Source of the DNA: Pelargonium nanum
Lineage: Eukaryota > Streptophyta > Magnoliopsida > Geraniales > Geraniaceae
Length of the DNA stretch: 24,357 nucleotides
NCBI GenBank assembly: GCA_036897485.1
Contig: JAYMTF010001308.1
Location: 1-24,357, forward strand
Reading direction: 5' to 3'
How positions within the stretch are numbered: the stretch's first letter is position 1; every line of letters starts with the position of its first letter. Below the pieces are notes generated by a model. That model was not told where the DNA came from, ran no database searches, and saw only the letters and a program-made list of their open reading frames with translations. Shown in pieces: positions 1 to 9,332 of this stretch. The translations under genes were made by a program, and so were the position numbers.

Positions 1-661
1 CAAACCTGAGCTACTTTTTATAAACAACCTCATTACTAGCAAAGATGATAAAAAAAAAAATCTCTTTTTATATCAGAACAAACTTCAAGCCCTCATTCTG
101 GAAATCGAAGTACTAAATATTCATGACTGTGTGTGTATTCTAGAACTCTGAAACAACTTACTGATACCTCCCAAGTATCAATGTAACAGAAAGTTGGTGG
201 TTAGCCACAGTTGCAGTCATACCCTATAGCAAACACTTCGTACTAGTACTCGTAGCGGAATAGGCCTCTACCAGGTTTTTTAAACATAAAAGCAAAAGGT
301 TAAACATACAACACTAATACTAAGGGTGGTAGCAATTAGCAATACACTTCAAAAGTCAATCCCAAAAATCATTTAACATCAGGCTAAGGTTTAAGTAATC
401 ATATATGCATTGAGAAAAAATGTCGCTGCAAAGAGGAAATACTACTTAGCAATCTAAAATTAGGTTTGCAAGGCATGTATGGAACCGATAAGAGCATAGA
501 GTCTAAACTATAAGAAAGTAAACAAAAGCAGAAAGAAGAGGTGCACAAAGGTCAATGGTTAAGATATTTGTTTTCTTATCTAGCATTCAGAATATCAAGA
601 ACTTAGAGACTTACGGTAGTTGGTTCTTTTCAATTTCTTCCTCTTGTTATGACTTTGTTCT
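1..661. other. 3' flank of SKIP24, no gene seen
   Basis: No protein or RNA gene is recognised here. On the minus strand this is the 3' side of the SKIP24 gene. A good donor-like site (GTAAGT on the minus strand, GT at 613-614) lies about 50 bases after the stop codon, so part of the stretch may be a 3'UTR intron plus 3'UTR. Confidence 0.5.
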
Positions 662-1597
662 TCAGCCCCATGCACTAGTGGTTGAAGTTGAAGCATAGTC
701 CCGCAAAGGATGATACTTCATTGACGCCAACTGTACTTTGGCTTTATCGAGCCTATGCTTCTCATCTTTCTGCCAAAATAACTTACACAGGTATCATAAA
801 AGAGTCCCCAAAATCATCCACCCACCTCTCAACACACACTTTTGCTTCAAACACTAACACTTACATAGACCTTATTCAACCCGACTATCATTTGCCTGCA
901 AAGCCTAACCTCCATCTCCAGCGCATGTGCCCGAGACTCGACAGGCACAACACACTGCTCAACCACCTGCTTCTGCCTTCCTCGGACAACCTCCGGCTGC
1001 CACACATTCAAAGCCACGGAAGCTTGCCTGAATCCATAACAGCACCAACCAATTGGTTTCACAATAACTCAGATTTCCAACAACCTCACGAATAACAATC
1101 ATGACCCATTACCTGACTTTGCGTAAATTCGATAATTCCTCACTCGCCGCCTTCAATCTCTCACTCTCCTTACCCAACCGATCCTCCATATCTCGAAGCT
1201 TCCTCAAATGCTCCATAACCTCGCTCTCCTTTCTAAGCACCGCCCTCCGGTGGGACATGAGCTTCCTTTGCCTATCCCTCTCAAACCTAACGATTCACGA
1301 GAAGAATGGATTGACTTTACTGTATTGGGATTTTCGAGGAAAACAAATGGAAATCAAAATAAAGTACCTGATTTTGTAAAGGGCTTTAGAGGTGGCGGTG
1401 GCGGTGGAGGCGGTGTCGTTATGGGGGAAATCGTAGGAGAGCAAGAGGGACCAGAGAGAGTCGTCGGATGATAATCGGCGGAGGCGTCTGCAGGAGATGG
1501 AGATGCAACAGAGATCTTTGAAATTGAAATTGGAGGTTTGGACGCCAATTTCCAGAATACGGGTCCAGAGCTCGTCCGGTAGAGTTTGACCAGACAT
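662..1597 (-). CDS. SKIP24: F-box protein SKIP24, 4 coding exons, 224 aa
   Basis: Exons (minus strand) are 1368-1597, 1113-1286, 865-1027 and 662-769; all introns are GT-AG and the joined frame is 675 nt. Family role: SKIP proteins bind the SKP1/ASK adaptor through the F-box and act as substrate receptors of SCF ubiquitin ligases; the SKIP24 substrate is not known to me. Residues about 4-55 are the F-box (LPDELWTRILEIG, then DLCCISISCRRLRRLSSDDS). Exon 2 is a highly charged, probably coiled-coil stretch (FERDRQRKLMSHRRAVLRKE). Exon 3 holds the hallmark RQASVALNVWQPEVVRGRQK, and exon 4 ends with MKYHPLRDY, both matching Arabidopsis SKIP24 as I remember it. The exon 3 donor was set at TAT|GTAAGT because it gives LNKVYKDEKHRLD, the same length as the Arabidopsis segment; the earlier GT at 869-870 was rejected. 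The C-terminal end may be frameshifted (see findings). Head to head with XCT. Confidence 0.9.
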
Positions 1598-2017
1598 GGT
1601 TGTTGGTTAATTGTTTGAAGCCACAACACAACAATGGCTCGCTTCCGTTTCTCTTTCAAATTTTGATCTTTTGTCCGTTGAGTTGCGTCCCGTGTTTGGG
1701 TCTGGTCGTTCACATTTCAGAGACCTGACTAGTCATGTAGACTCTGTAATAGTCGTAAAAACTTATGGCTAATGACGTATGGTGCGAAATTCGGGTGGGC
1801 CGGGTCAGTGTCAATACAGACCATACGGACCGAGGTTTATTTGGCCCTGTAACCAGCACGTGCCCTGCAAGTGCTTCATCGTCCGTCCTTAAACATAATT
1901 GTAAAACTAGAACTCAACACAACACAATCCATCGGCGGTTCAGAGGTTGTCCGTTCTTGGATTCCTGCGAGGAAGAGAAAGAAATCGAGGTAGGTTGTTC
2001 CTGAGAGCAACCACAAG
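1598..2017. promoter_or_regulatory. Shared divergent promoter of SKIP24 and XCT
   Basis: Only 420 bp separate the two start codons, so both 5'UTRs and both core promoters must lie here. No clear TATA box is seen for either gene, as is common for housekeeping-type bidirectional promoters. A perfect palindromic G-box (CACGTG) lies at 1857-1862, inside CAGCACGTGCCC. Transcription start sites cannot be placed from the sequence. That the region is bidirectional is inferred from spacing. Confidence 0.6.
1857..1862. promoter_or_regulatory. G-box CACGTG
   Basis: This is a perfect CACGTG, the core bound by plant bHLH (PIF-type) and bZIP (HY5-type) factors. It sits 160 bp upstream of the XCT ATG and 260 bp upstream of the SKIP24 ATG. 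Function is not shown; a six-base site is expected by chance about once in 4 kb. Confidence 0.35.
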
Positions 2018-5000
2018 ATGTCGGGCATGGGAGACGGATACGTGGGCACGGCCCAAGATGCTGTCAGGATCCGGAGACTCGAGAAGCAGCGAGAAGCCGA
2101 GCGCCGCAAAATTCAAGAGCTTAAAACCAAGTCCGAATCAACTCAGGGCCAACCTGGTCTTCTCCAATTCGGTTCTAGTACCTCCGAGGTCACTACTCCT
2201 TTTTCCTTTCCTACGGTTTCTCACAATCCCTTACCTTCGACGTCATAGCAATCTAGGATTCTAGGGTTTCATTCTTAAATTCCATCGTTAATTATCTGAT
2301 ATACTCTGGATGACAAAGTTAGATGTTTGAATCAACTAAGGGCCATTCTGGTTGGTTTCTAGGTAGTTTAATGTGAGTTTTGAGGTGGATAATGACAAAA
2401 TGGCGCATGGATTTATAATTGCCTGTGTTTTGTGTATGTTTAATTTTCTTACATTGTATTGATTTATTTTTTATGGGCTCTTCAGATTCTTGAGACTGCC
2501 TTTAAGAAGGAAACTGTGGGTTTGGTTACAAGAGAACAATATGTTGAAAAGGTAACTAAGCCTCTTTTTTACATCTATCATGTGGTTTTTGTTCTTTACA
2601 AACTATGAAGATGTTGGATGCTTAACATAGAGTAATGATGATCTGTTATAGAGGGTTAATATTCGGAACAAAATTGAAGAGGAAGAGAAGGAGAAACTTC
2701 AGAAGTTACAACAAGAGTGAGTATAAATTGTAAACTATGTGGATATCTTATTTGTTGCACTTCCATTTATCTTAACATTAATTTTTATTCATTTCTTTGT
2801 GGGCTGTTCTATATATTTCAGGGAGGAGGAATTTCAGTTGCAAAAGCGTAAGAAGAGAAAGATAAAGGGCAATTCTCGTTTATCATTTGCTGATGATTTT
2901 GAGAATGGAAGTGAAGAAGAGGATGCAGAAGAAAGTAAGTAGATTTTGTTGAATGCAGCTTCTATAATCTAGTTTTGAAGTGAACTCATCTGCTAAAAAT
3001 TGCTTCATGCCTTAAGTTCTGCCAATTGTATGATTTATAAGCCTGCTAATCCAACTTTCTTCACATGTATTTCTCCTTTCATACTGATCTATGACTTGAC
3101 CTTGTTATGCTGCATCAAGAATTGTTTACCATGAGTTGTCCCATCGAGAGAGGCAGTTCTATGATTGCAACATTCTTCCAATATTATACGCTAACATTAA
3201 AACTGAAGTGCTATTGTACTGATTATTTATTTTTGCCATGTACAATGCTTATACAGACGCCAATATACTCAGGATGAGTAAGTTTGCAATTTAGTTTTTG
3301 AGCTAGTTACAGTTTAGGCAGCCATCCCTTCTTTGAGGGTAATGAGTGCTTGAGCTATTTCTGGTGGTGAAGAAAACATTAATTGGGTGTCTGGGTCTAT
3401 CGAGGACATATGAGACAGTGGCTTATGAATATTTGCATAACAGTGGAATCATGGAGCACTCCATGTGAACTGGACTGGAGATTTTTTTTAGAGATGCCAT
3501 CTCTTTAAACTATGAACTAGATTATAACATAAATGTAGGATGACCTTTAATTTTAACCATAGTTGAAAATAATTCACTGATAGTCAATGTTATTTACGGC
3601 GCAAGGCGCAAACCTCTTCTGGAGTCACGACTTATGGCGCACGCCTTTTGAAAATAAGACGAAGCGAACATATGTACTAAAATAAAAATATATATTCTAG
3701 GCCTATTTAACAGATAACAAAAGTAAAAAGATCATCTGAATGAGTAAATGATAAAATTGATAGTTCTAAATTCTAAATCATCATTCTTATGATATAAATC
3801 TAAAACCAAAAGAATAATATTAAATCTAAATATCATAGTTCTCATTCTCTTCAAGTAGAATTTCTATTTTCATCCTCCTCATCAAAAGATTTATAGCTGT
3901 TTTATTGTTGGAATGCTCTTCAATAACCGCTGTTTTTGGGGTCCTGCAATTGTGGATGAAAAATTTGAAATTGAAATTTTGGAAGGCAAAAAGAGCTGCC
4001 CAAAGGATAAAATATAGAAAGTTACAGTGCATATATTAATATCCTTTTGTGATTTTAATCGTAGTTTCTTTTATTTATAACCCTAATAACTTAAAAGGCC
4101 TATGAGCTTTTAACTTGTTTTATAAAATAATAAAGAAACTGATTTACATTCCAATATGAGTATGACGCTCCTTATTTGGCAATTGCGTCACGCCGTGCGC
4201 CTCGTCAGATGATGCAAGAAAGGCGCACCCTCTTGAAAGCGTTGCGCCATGAGTAGTCCATGGCGAGGAGTACCATGTGCTGCACCTTGCGCCATGGTGC
4301 TCCATTATAAACACTGCTGATAGTTCAACTTGAATCAAGTTATTGGAAATAAATTATGATTATTTAAATTAAAGGAAACTGCAGAACTGTATTGACTCAA
4401 TTTTTTAGGTAAAACCAATCAGATTCCAATATAATCAATTTATAGTCATTGACAGTTTTTGCTTAAACATGACAATTCATAAGTTAGGCAAGATACAAGG
4501 CTATATATCCTTTTTTTATTTATATATATTTGATTTTGTAGGATAGAGCATATATGCTAATTTTTCCAGTGCTCATTTACAAAATAGTCCTAGATAGCAT
4601 AATTGTGAATTGAATTGATGACTATGATTGTTTAATGTTCACTTTGTAGAAGTTGGAGTTGATGTCTTCTAGATTGTCAGGCAAATCATAGCTTTAGAAA
4701 GATGATATTATTATGTCAATGCTATATTGTTATGAAATTGTCATTCCTCTATTATGTGGATACACTTACATAACATCGATATATTTGAAGTTTGCCTCAA
4801 GGCAAGTACTCAGAATAGAACCTCCTAATGCCTTGACAATTATGTGCTATTCTGGAACTATGTTTGTAACTGAATTGCAATGGCTGAGAAAGAATTAGTC
4901 TCAGAAGTTACATTAGTTCATATTTTCTGCGCGTTTCAATTTTGATTTGTAATCTAGAAAAGATTGCTGAAAAAGTTATCAGTGTAAATCAGCAGCTCTT

Positions 5001-7741
5001 GAAGTTTGTATATAGTTTATATCCTAGTAGTTTAGGTTTAATTTAAATTGTAACTACAACATGTATGCAACTGAGTTTCATTGTTGTAAAAATATTTGGG
5101 CAATGTAACTGTCTTAATTTTTTATTATAAAAATATTGGGTGTAACAGTTTCTCTCCTGGTCTTTATAGGTTACGAACCAAAGAAGATAGGAAAATTTGG
5201 GAAAGACCCTACTGTAGAGACCAGTTTTCTGCCTGACAGGTACGGCATCTCTCTTTGCTCTTCTCTTCTAGCCCTCCATGTTTCTCTCTTTGGTATTATC
5301 CCTAACAATAGCATAGGGGTGCTGAGGATGTTCTTTCAGTGAGCGGGAGGCAGAGGAACAAGCTGAGCGTGAAAGGTTGCAAAAACAGTGGCTTCGTGAG
5401 CAGGAACAGATTCGAAGTAATTCTGCATTCTTGACCTGTGTACAGTCTACTCAATTATTAACATGTGAAGAATTTGTCCTAAAATTAAATTTCCTCTCAT
5501 TTCAGATGAGCCCCTTCAAATCACTTACAGCTATTGGGATGGAGCAGGTCATAGGAGGACGATCCAGGCTAGTAAAACTACCTGAGCTGTATTTTGATGT
5601 TTTTAGTTTTATTCTTTCTCAGTTTTTAGATAATTAGATACTTGGGCTATGAAATATAATTCAATTTTTTGTTTATTTATTTGGTTCAGGTACGTAAAGG
5701 TGATACCATTGGAGAGTTCTTAAGAGCCGTTCAGCAGCAACTTGCACCTGAGTTTCGAGAGGTTCGAACAACCTCTGTGGAGAATTTGCTTTACGTTAAA
5801 GAAGATCTTATCATTCCACATGTAAGATGGGTTTGCAATCATGTTCTTAAGCCATAGTATAGGTGATTATAGTTTTGAATACGTGTTAACTTACTTTAAT
5901 TATTTTTCTGGAATTGTTGTGGTATCCAGCAACACAGTTTCTATGAGCTGATCATTAACAAGGCGAGGGGCAAAAGTGGACCGGTAAGGATCTACCACTG
6001 GACTTTGTATATGATATTGTTGTTGAAGAAGCAAATGTTTTTATTCTTTTCTGGAATTTTACATTTTGTATACCATTGAGTTTCTGGTGAATGATAATTT
6101 TGAACTGGTGTTTATATGATCTTATTTTTCCCCATATCCTTATGTAGGGTTTTTGCTCTTTGTAATTACACTTCTAGGAAAGTAAGGTTGTATCTGTTAC
6201 TATTTTTCATGACTGATGAGGAAATAGTGGGATAAAAGCAACTGTGGCAACAATGTCATGCAGAGGTGTTCTTTTAGATTTCAAAACGAAAGGTTTCATT
6301 CTCATAATAATTGACAGCTGCATGGTTTTCAACACTTGAAAAATTACAAAAATAAATAAATAAATAATAATAATGAACTGCCTTGGTTGGCATCTAAATG
6401 GAAGAACTTGCCAGATTATTTATGTTTTTGGTTTTTATTTGTGAACAGCTTTTTCACTTCGATGTGCATGAAGATGTGCGGACAATAGCTGATGCTACCA
6501 TTGAGAAAGATGAGGTAAATTATTTTCTTTTAATCAATACTCCTCTATATATTAGTTAGAGGAAGTTGCCAACTGTTTTTGTTGCTGGGAAAATATAGAA
6601 GACAAGAAGATAAGGGAGACCCAGGTTAAAATTTCTTGTATACTTTAGTGTTGTAGACGTTTACACGTTAAAATCTTAAATTGACACCTATTACATGTCC
6701 TAATATATGCATGCAAAACTAAACCATGGTGTGATAGATCACAATAATTTGCCTACTCTAATTGAAGTTGCGTGCAGTTTAGCTCGGATCTTGATTTGAG
6801 CTTGATTCCCAAGCAAAGGTTCCCCTATAGTATTCAGAGCCTGAATGGGCCACTAGGTACTCCTGCATTAATTTCTAATAAGAATTTTGAATGCCCATGA
6901 CCCGTGTTGCCCAGTAGAAATTTTATAGCAGACTCAGAGACAGCTGATTATCTGTAGTACATTGTTGCTGTATGGGTGATTATTGGGCAGCCAATTTGTT
7001 GGAATGCATGATGTCTTTGTGGACTTTATGCAGCCTTTCTATCCAAAGATTTTAAACCTTGGCTTGCTAAAGTTGGATTCAAACAAAATATTTCTCTTGG
7101 TATTTTGTTTGGTTAATTATGCTGACTGTGCTCGTTTAAGGAAAGCTAGCTTGCCATTCACGAGCAGCTGTTTGACATATGTAAATTGTTATCTAATTTT
7201 AGTTGGTTGTCTAATATCATTGTAGTTATTTTTTGGGTGAGGAATTAAGAAATCTAGGCAATATCATTTTTGTTAGTGGACTTAAGTGTTATACCTAGGT
7301 AAATCGCTGTAAAAAAAAAAAAAAAAAGGAAGAAGAAGAAGAAGAAGAAGAAAAGTGTTATACCTAGTTGAATCTATTAGCTTCTTTTAGGCAAATAGTA
7401 TCCACCCATAAATTGTGCATGTATTGATACTAGTTGGGCCTTAGGAAATTGGATTATAATCACTTCATTTCAGAATAATTGTAGATGTCCAGAACTATCC
7501 TCTCTTTATATTACTTTCTAACATATGTTCCGGGACAAGTTATTTGTAGTGCTTAATTGCTCAAATGGTGATTTTCCCGTTCATATAATTTTTTATTATT
7601 ATCACATCTGATATTGCTCCACATTGATTACTTGGATGTTTCTTATTTGTCTTCAATGTGTTTCAGTCCCATGCGGGGAAAGTTGTTGAGAGGCACTGGT
7701 ATGAAAAGAACAAGCATATCTTCCCTGCTTCTAGATGGGAG

Positions 7742-7781
<40 letters not shown>

Positions 7782-8077
7782 TGACCATATATATATATAT
7801 ATATATAGTGTGTGTGTGCGTGCGCGCTTGCGCACGTATATGTGTTTGAACATGCACATGCCATGCGACCGTTTATTCAGAAGTCTTAAGATAGTTAGAC
7901 GGTATGGCATTACAGATCTTTTGTCCACATCAGTAGGTCTACTATCATGGTGTGGCAATGATGAGAGTTGTAGCATTAGTTCTCTGATCAGTTGTCATTT
8001 AAATTTTAATTACTGCTTTCTTGCAGATATATGACCCAACAAAGAAATGGGAGCGTTACACGATTCACGGTGATTAA
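2018..8077 (+). CDS. XCT: XAP5 CIRCADIAN TIMEKEEPER (XCT/FAM50 family), 12 exons, 333 aa
   Basis: Exons: 2018-2188, 2486-2551, 2652-2716, 2822-2934, 5170-5239, 5340-5416, 5506-5567, 5690-5821, 5930-5983, 6449-6514, 7667-7741, 8027-8077. They total 1002 nt with every phase matching; Arabidopsis XCT is about 337 aa. Known role: nuclear, spliceosome-associated FAM50/XAP5 protein; in Arabidopsis it sets circadian period, and affects pre-mRNA splicing and small-RNA output. The N-terminus [20 protein letters not shown] is the family signature. Residues 10-130 are charged and probably helical, with a basic NLS-like run KRKKRKIK at 109-116 followed by an acidic patch. The XAP5 core runs from about 150 to the end ([75 protein letters not shown]). 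All introns are GT-AG except intron 7 (GC-AG). Intron 4 is 2.2 kb and holds a hAT element. The copy looks intact. Confidence 0.95.
3585..4316. mobile_element. Non-autonomous hAT element in XCT intron 4, 732 bp
   Basis: Perfect 8-bp direct repeats CTGATAGT flank it (3577-3584 and 4317-4324), the target-site size of hAT transposons. The ends are an imperfect inverted repeat: left CAATGTTATTTACGGCGC, right reverse-complement CAGTGTTTATAATGGAGC. Both subterminal zones are rich in GGCGCA-type motifs (3599-3645 and 4182-4302), typical of hAT transposase-binding subterminal repeats, while the middle is AT-rich. No transposase coding sequence is recognisable, so it must have moved in trans. It lies inside an intron and leaves the XCT exons untouched. 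The intact target duplication suggests a fairly recent insertion; the diverged terminal repeats may be a family trait. Confidence 0.8.
5568..5689 (+). other. GC-AG intron of XCT (intron 7)
   Basis: The conserved protein reads GAGHRRTIQ then [10 protein letters not shown]. This needs the donor after ATCCAG, where the next bases are GC (5568-5569), and the acceptor TTCAG ending at 5689. Exon 7 ends AG|GCTAGT. The only in-frame GT-AG alternative (donor GT at 5572-5573, acceptor after TACGTAAAG) would give IQASDT and delete the conserved VRKG. GC donors are about 1% of plant introns and usually sit in a strong context. Confidence 0.75.
7284..7367 (+). mobile_element. 54-bp A-tailed retroposon remnant with 15-bp target duplication
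   Basis: The 15-bp word AAGTGTTATACCTAG occurs at 7284-7298 and again at 7353-7367. Between them lie 12 unique bases (GTAAATCGCTGT), a run of 17 A, then GGAAG and a (GAA)n tract. Flanking direct repeats of 10-20 bp plus a 3' poly(A)/A-rich tail are the mark of LINE-machinery retroposition, so this looks like an extremely 5'-truncated SINE, LINE or mRNA copy. Too little remains to name the source. It lies in XCT intron 10. Confidence 0.65.
7745..7817. repeat. Compound microsatellite (CT)n-(AT)n-(GT)n in XCT intron 11
   Basis: A pure (CT) tract runs 7745-7777, (AT)10 runs 7787-7807, and a short (GT)n follows to 7817. The CT tract begins only three bases into the intron, whose donor is GTACTC at 7742-7747, so the repeat itself forms part of the 5' splice-site context. 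Confidence 0.9.
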
Positions 8078-9030
8078 CTATACAAACACAGATTACTGTT
8101 GTAACATCCTTGGAGTTGGTTTCACCAAACTTGGTTAGCAGCCTTCAGCTATTTGCACCTCTTTCTTGGGGGTATTTTGAAAAGAAAAAAAAAATTAGGA
8201 TTGGAATTTGCCATTGCAGATAATCTTGTAACTTCTCATCATAATGAAACTATAAGACTCATGGATGGTTTGTTAAATTCATTAAGGTAGTGTTTGAATT
8301 ATAAATTTTGGTTTGATGGTGTTTAGATCGGAAACCCTCATTCCTATTGTTACTTTTATTCTCTTGATCATGAACAATTTGATTGCTAATATAGTAATAT
8401 GGATGAAATTATATTCTCATTTTTTATTTATTTTATTCTTATATTACGATTTAAACTATTTTTTTTTTTAAGTTTGTGCTCGAATGTTTGATTGAGACAT
8501 TTTTTATATATTTTATTTTAAATTTCATTTAATTTTTTTGGAGGTACATTATGAATTTAATTTTTTAAGAAATATTCTTCAAAAACATTTTTTTAGGAAA
8601 CAATGCATGTTTATATGCAATTATTTTTGAAAGATTGGAAATGTGTAGAGGAAAGTTCATAATTCTATGCTCAGATCAAGTAATGCTAGTTTTATTTATT
8701 TATTTATTTATTTATTGTATGTAAATTGTCAAATTATCATAAGAAACTCAATTATCGATTTTGTTTCTCAAAAATGCATACTTTGAATAAATTTAGATAT
8801 TTAAATATTAGTTTTGTTTTATAATCTTTTGGCAATGTTTACAACCAATAATTTTTCATAATTATTTAAATAAGTAATTTTATTTTCTACCATTTTTCTT
8901 TAAAAGCACCACATTTTAGATTAAGATGTACCCTTTTTTTTAAAGGTAGATTAAGATGCACCCTTAAGATTTAAAAATTTTAAATTATTGAAATAATTTA
9001 AAAATTATATGATTTTTTATTATTTTTTTT
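8078..9030. other. XCT 3' flank and AT-rich intergenic DNA
   Basis: No gene is seen. The first 200 bases are probably XCT 3'UTR. The rest is strongly AT-rich, with a (TTTA)n microsatellite at 8691-8716 and a local direct repeat around 8919-8966 (two copies of TAGATTAAGATG followed by a CCCTT-type run). Confidence 0.6.
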
Positions 9031-9332
9031 GGAGGAAAGTGCATACAAAACAATGGGGAGGAAGATATAGTGGAGAGAAAAAAATGTAAATTAATTTTCA
9101 TTAATTAATTGACAAACGTTAAATTATTTACTTTCTACGTACAAAGATGGCACATCATCATGTCTATGTTATGCTCCACATCTTAAAAATAACACAAAAA
9201 CTGCCACATAATTAATTTGAACTGAGAAAGTAACACCGATACTAAATTTGATTTAGTTGTTCAAAATTAAAAATTCATGCACCTATTTATTCGAAATTCG
9301 TCAAAAGTGACTTATTTATACGTTTAATCAAT

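Noticed and set aside
682-1471. Plus-strand open frames opposite SKIP24
   Set aside because: They are antisense to SKIP24 exons, whose minus-strand reading matches the family closely.
3826-4032. Small minus-strand open frame inside the hAT element of XCT intron 4
   Set aside because: 68 codons with no similarity to hAT transposase motifs; likely chance in the AT-rich centre of a non-autonomous element.
5572-5699. GT-AG alternative for XCT intron 7
   Set aside because: It stays in frame but would replace the conserved IQVRKGDT by IQASDT; kept only as a possible minor isoform.
7643-8034. Several overlapping open frames across XCT intron 11
   Set aside because: They arise from reading the CT/AT/GT microsatellite, which has no stops in several frames, plus part of XCT exon 11.
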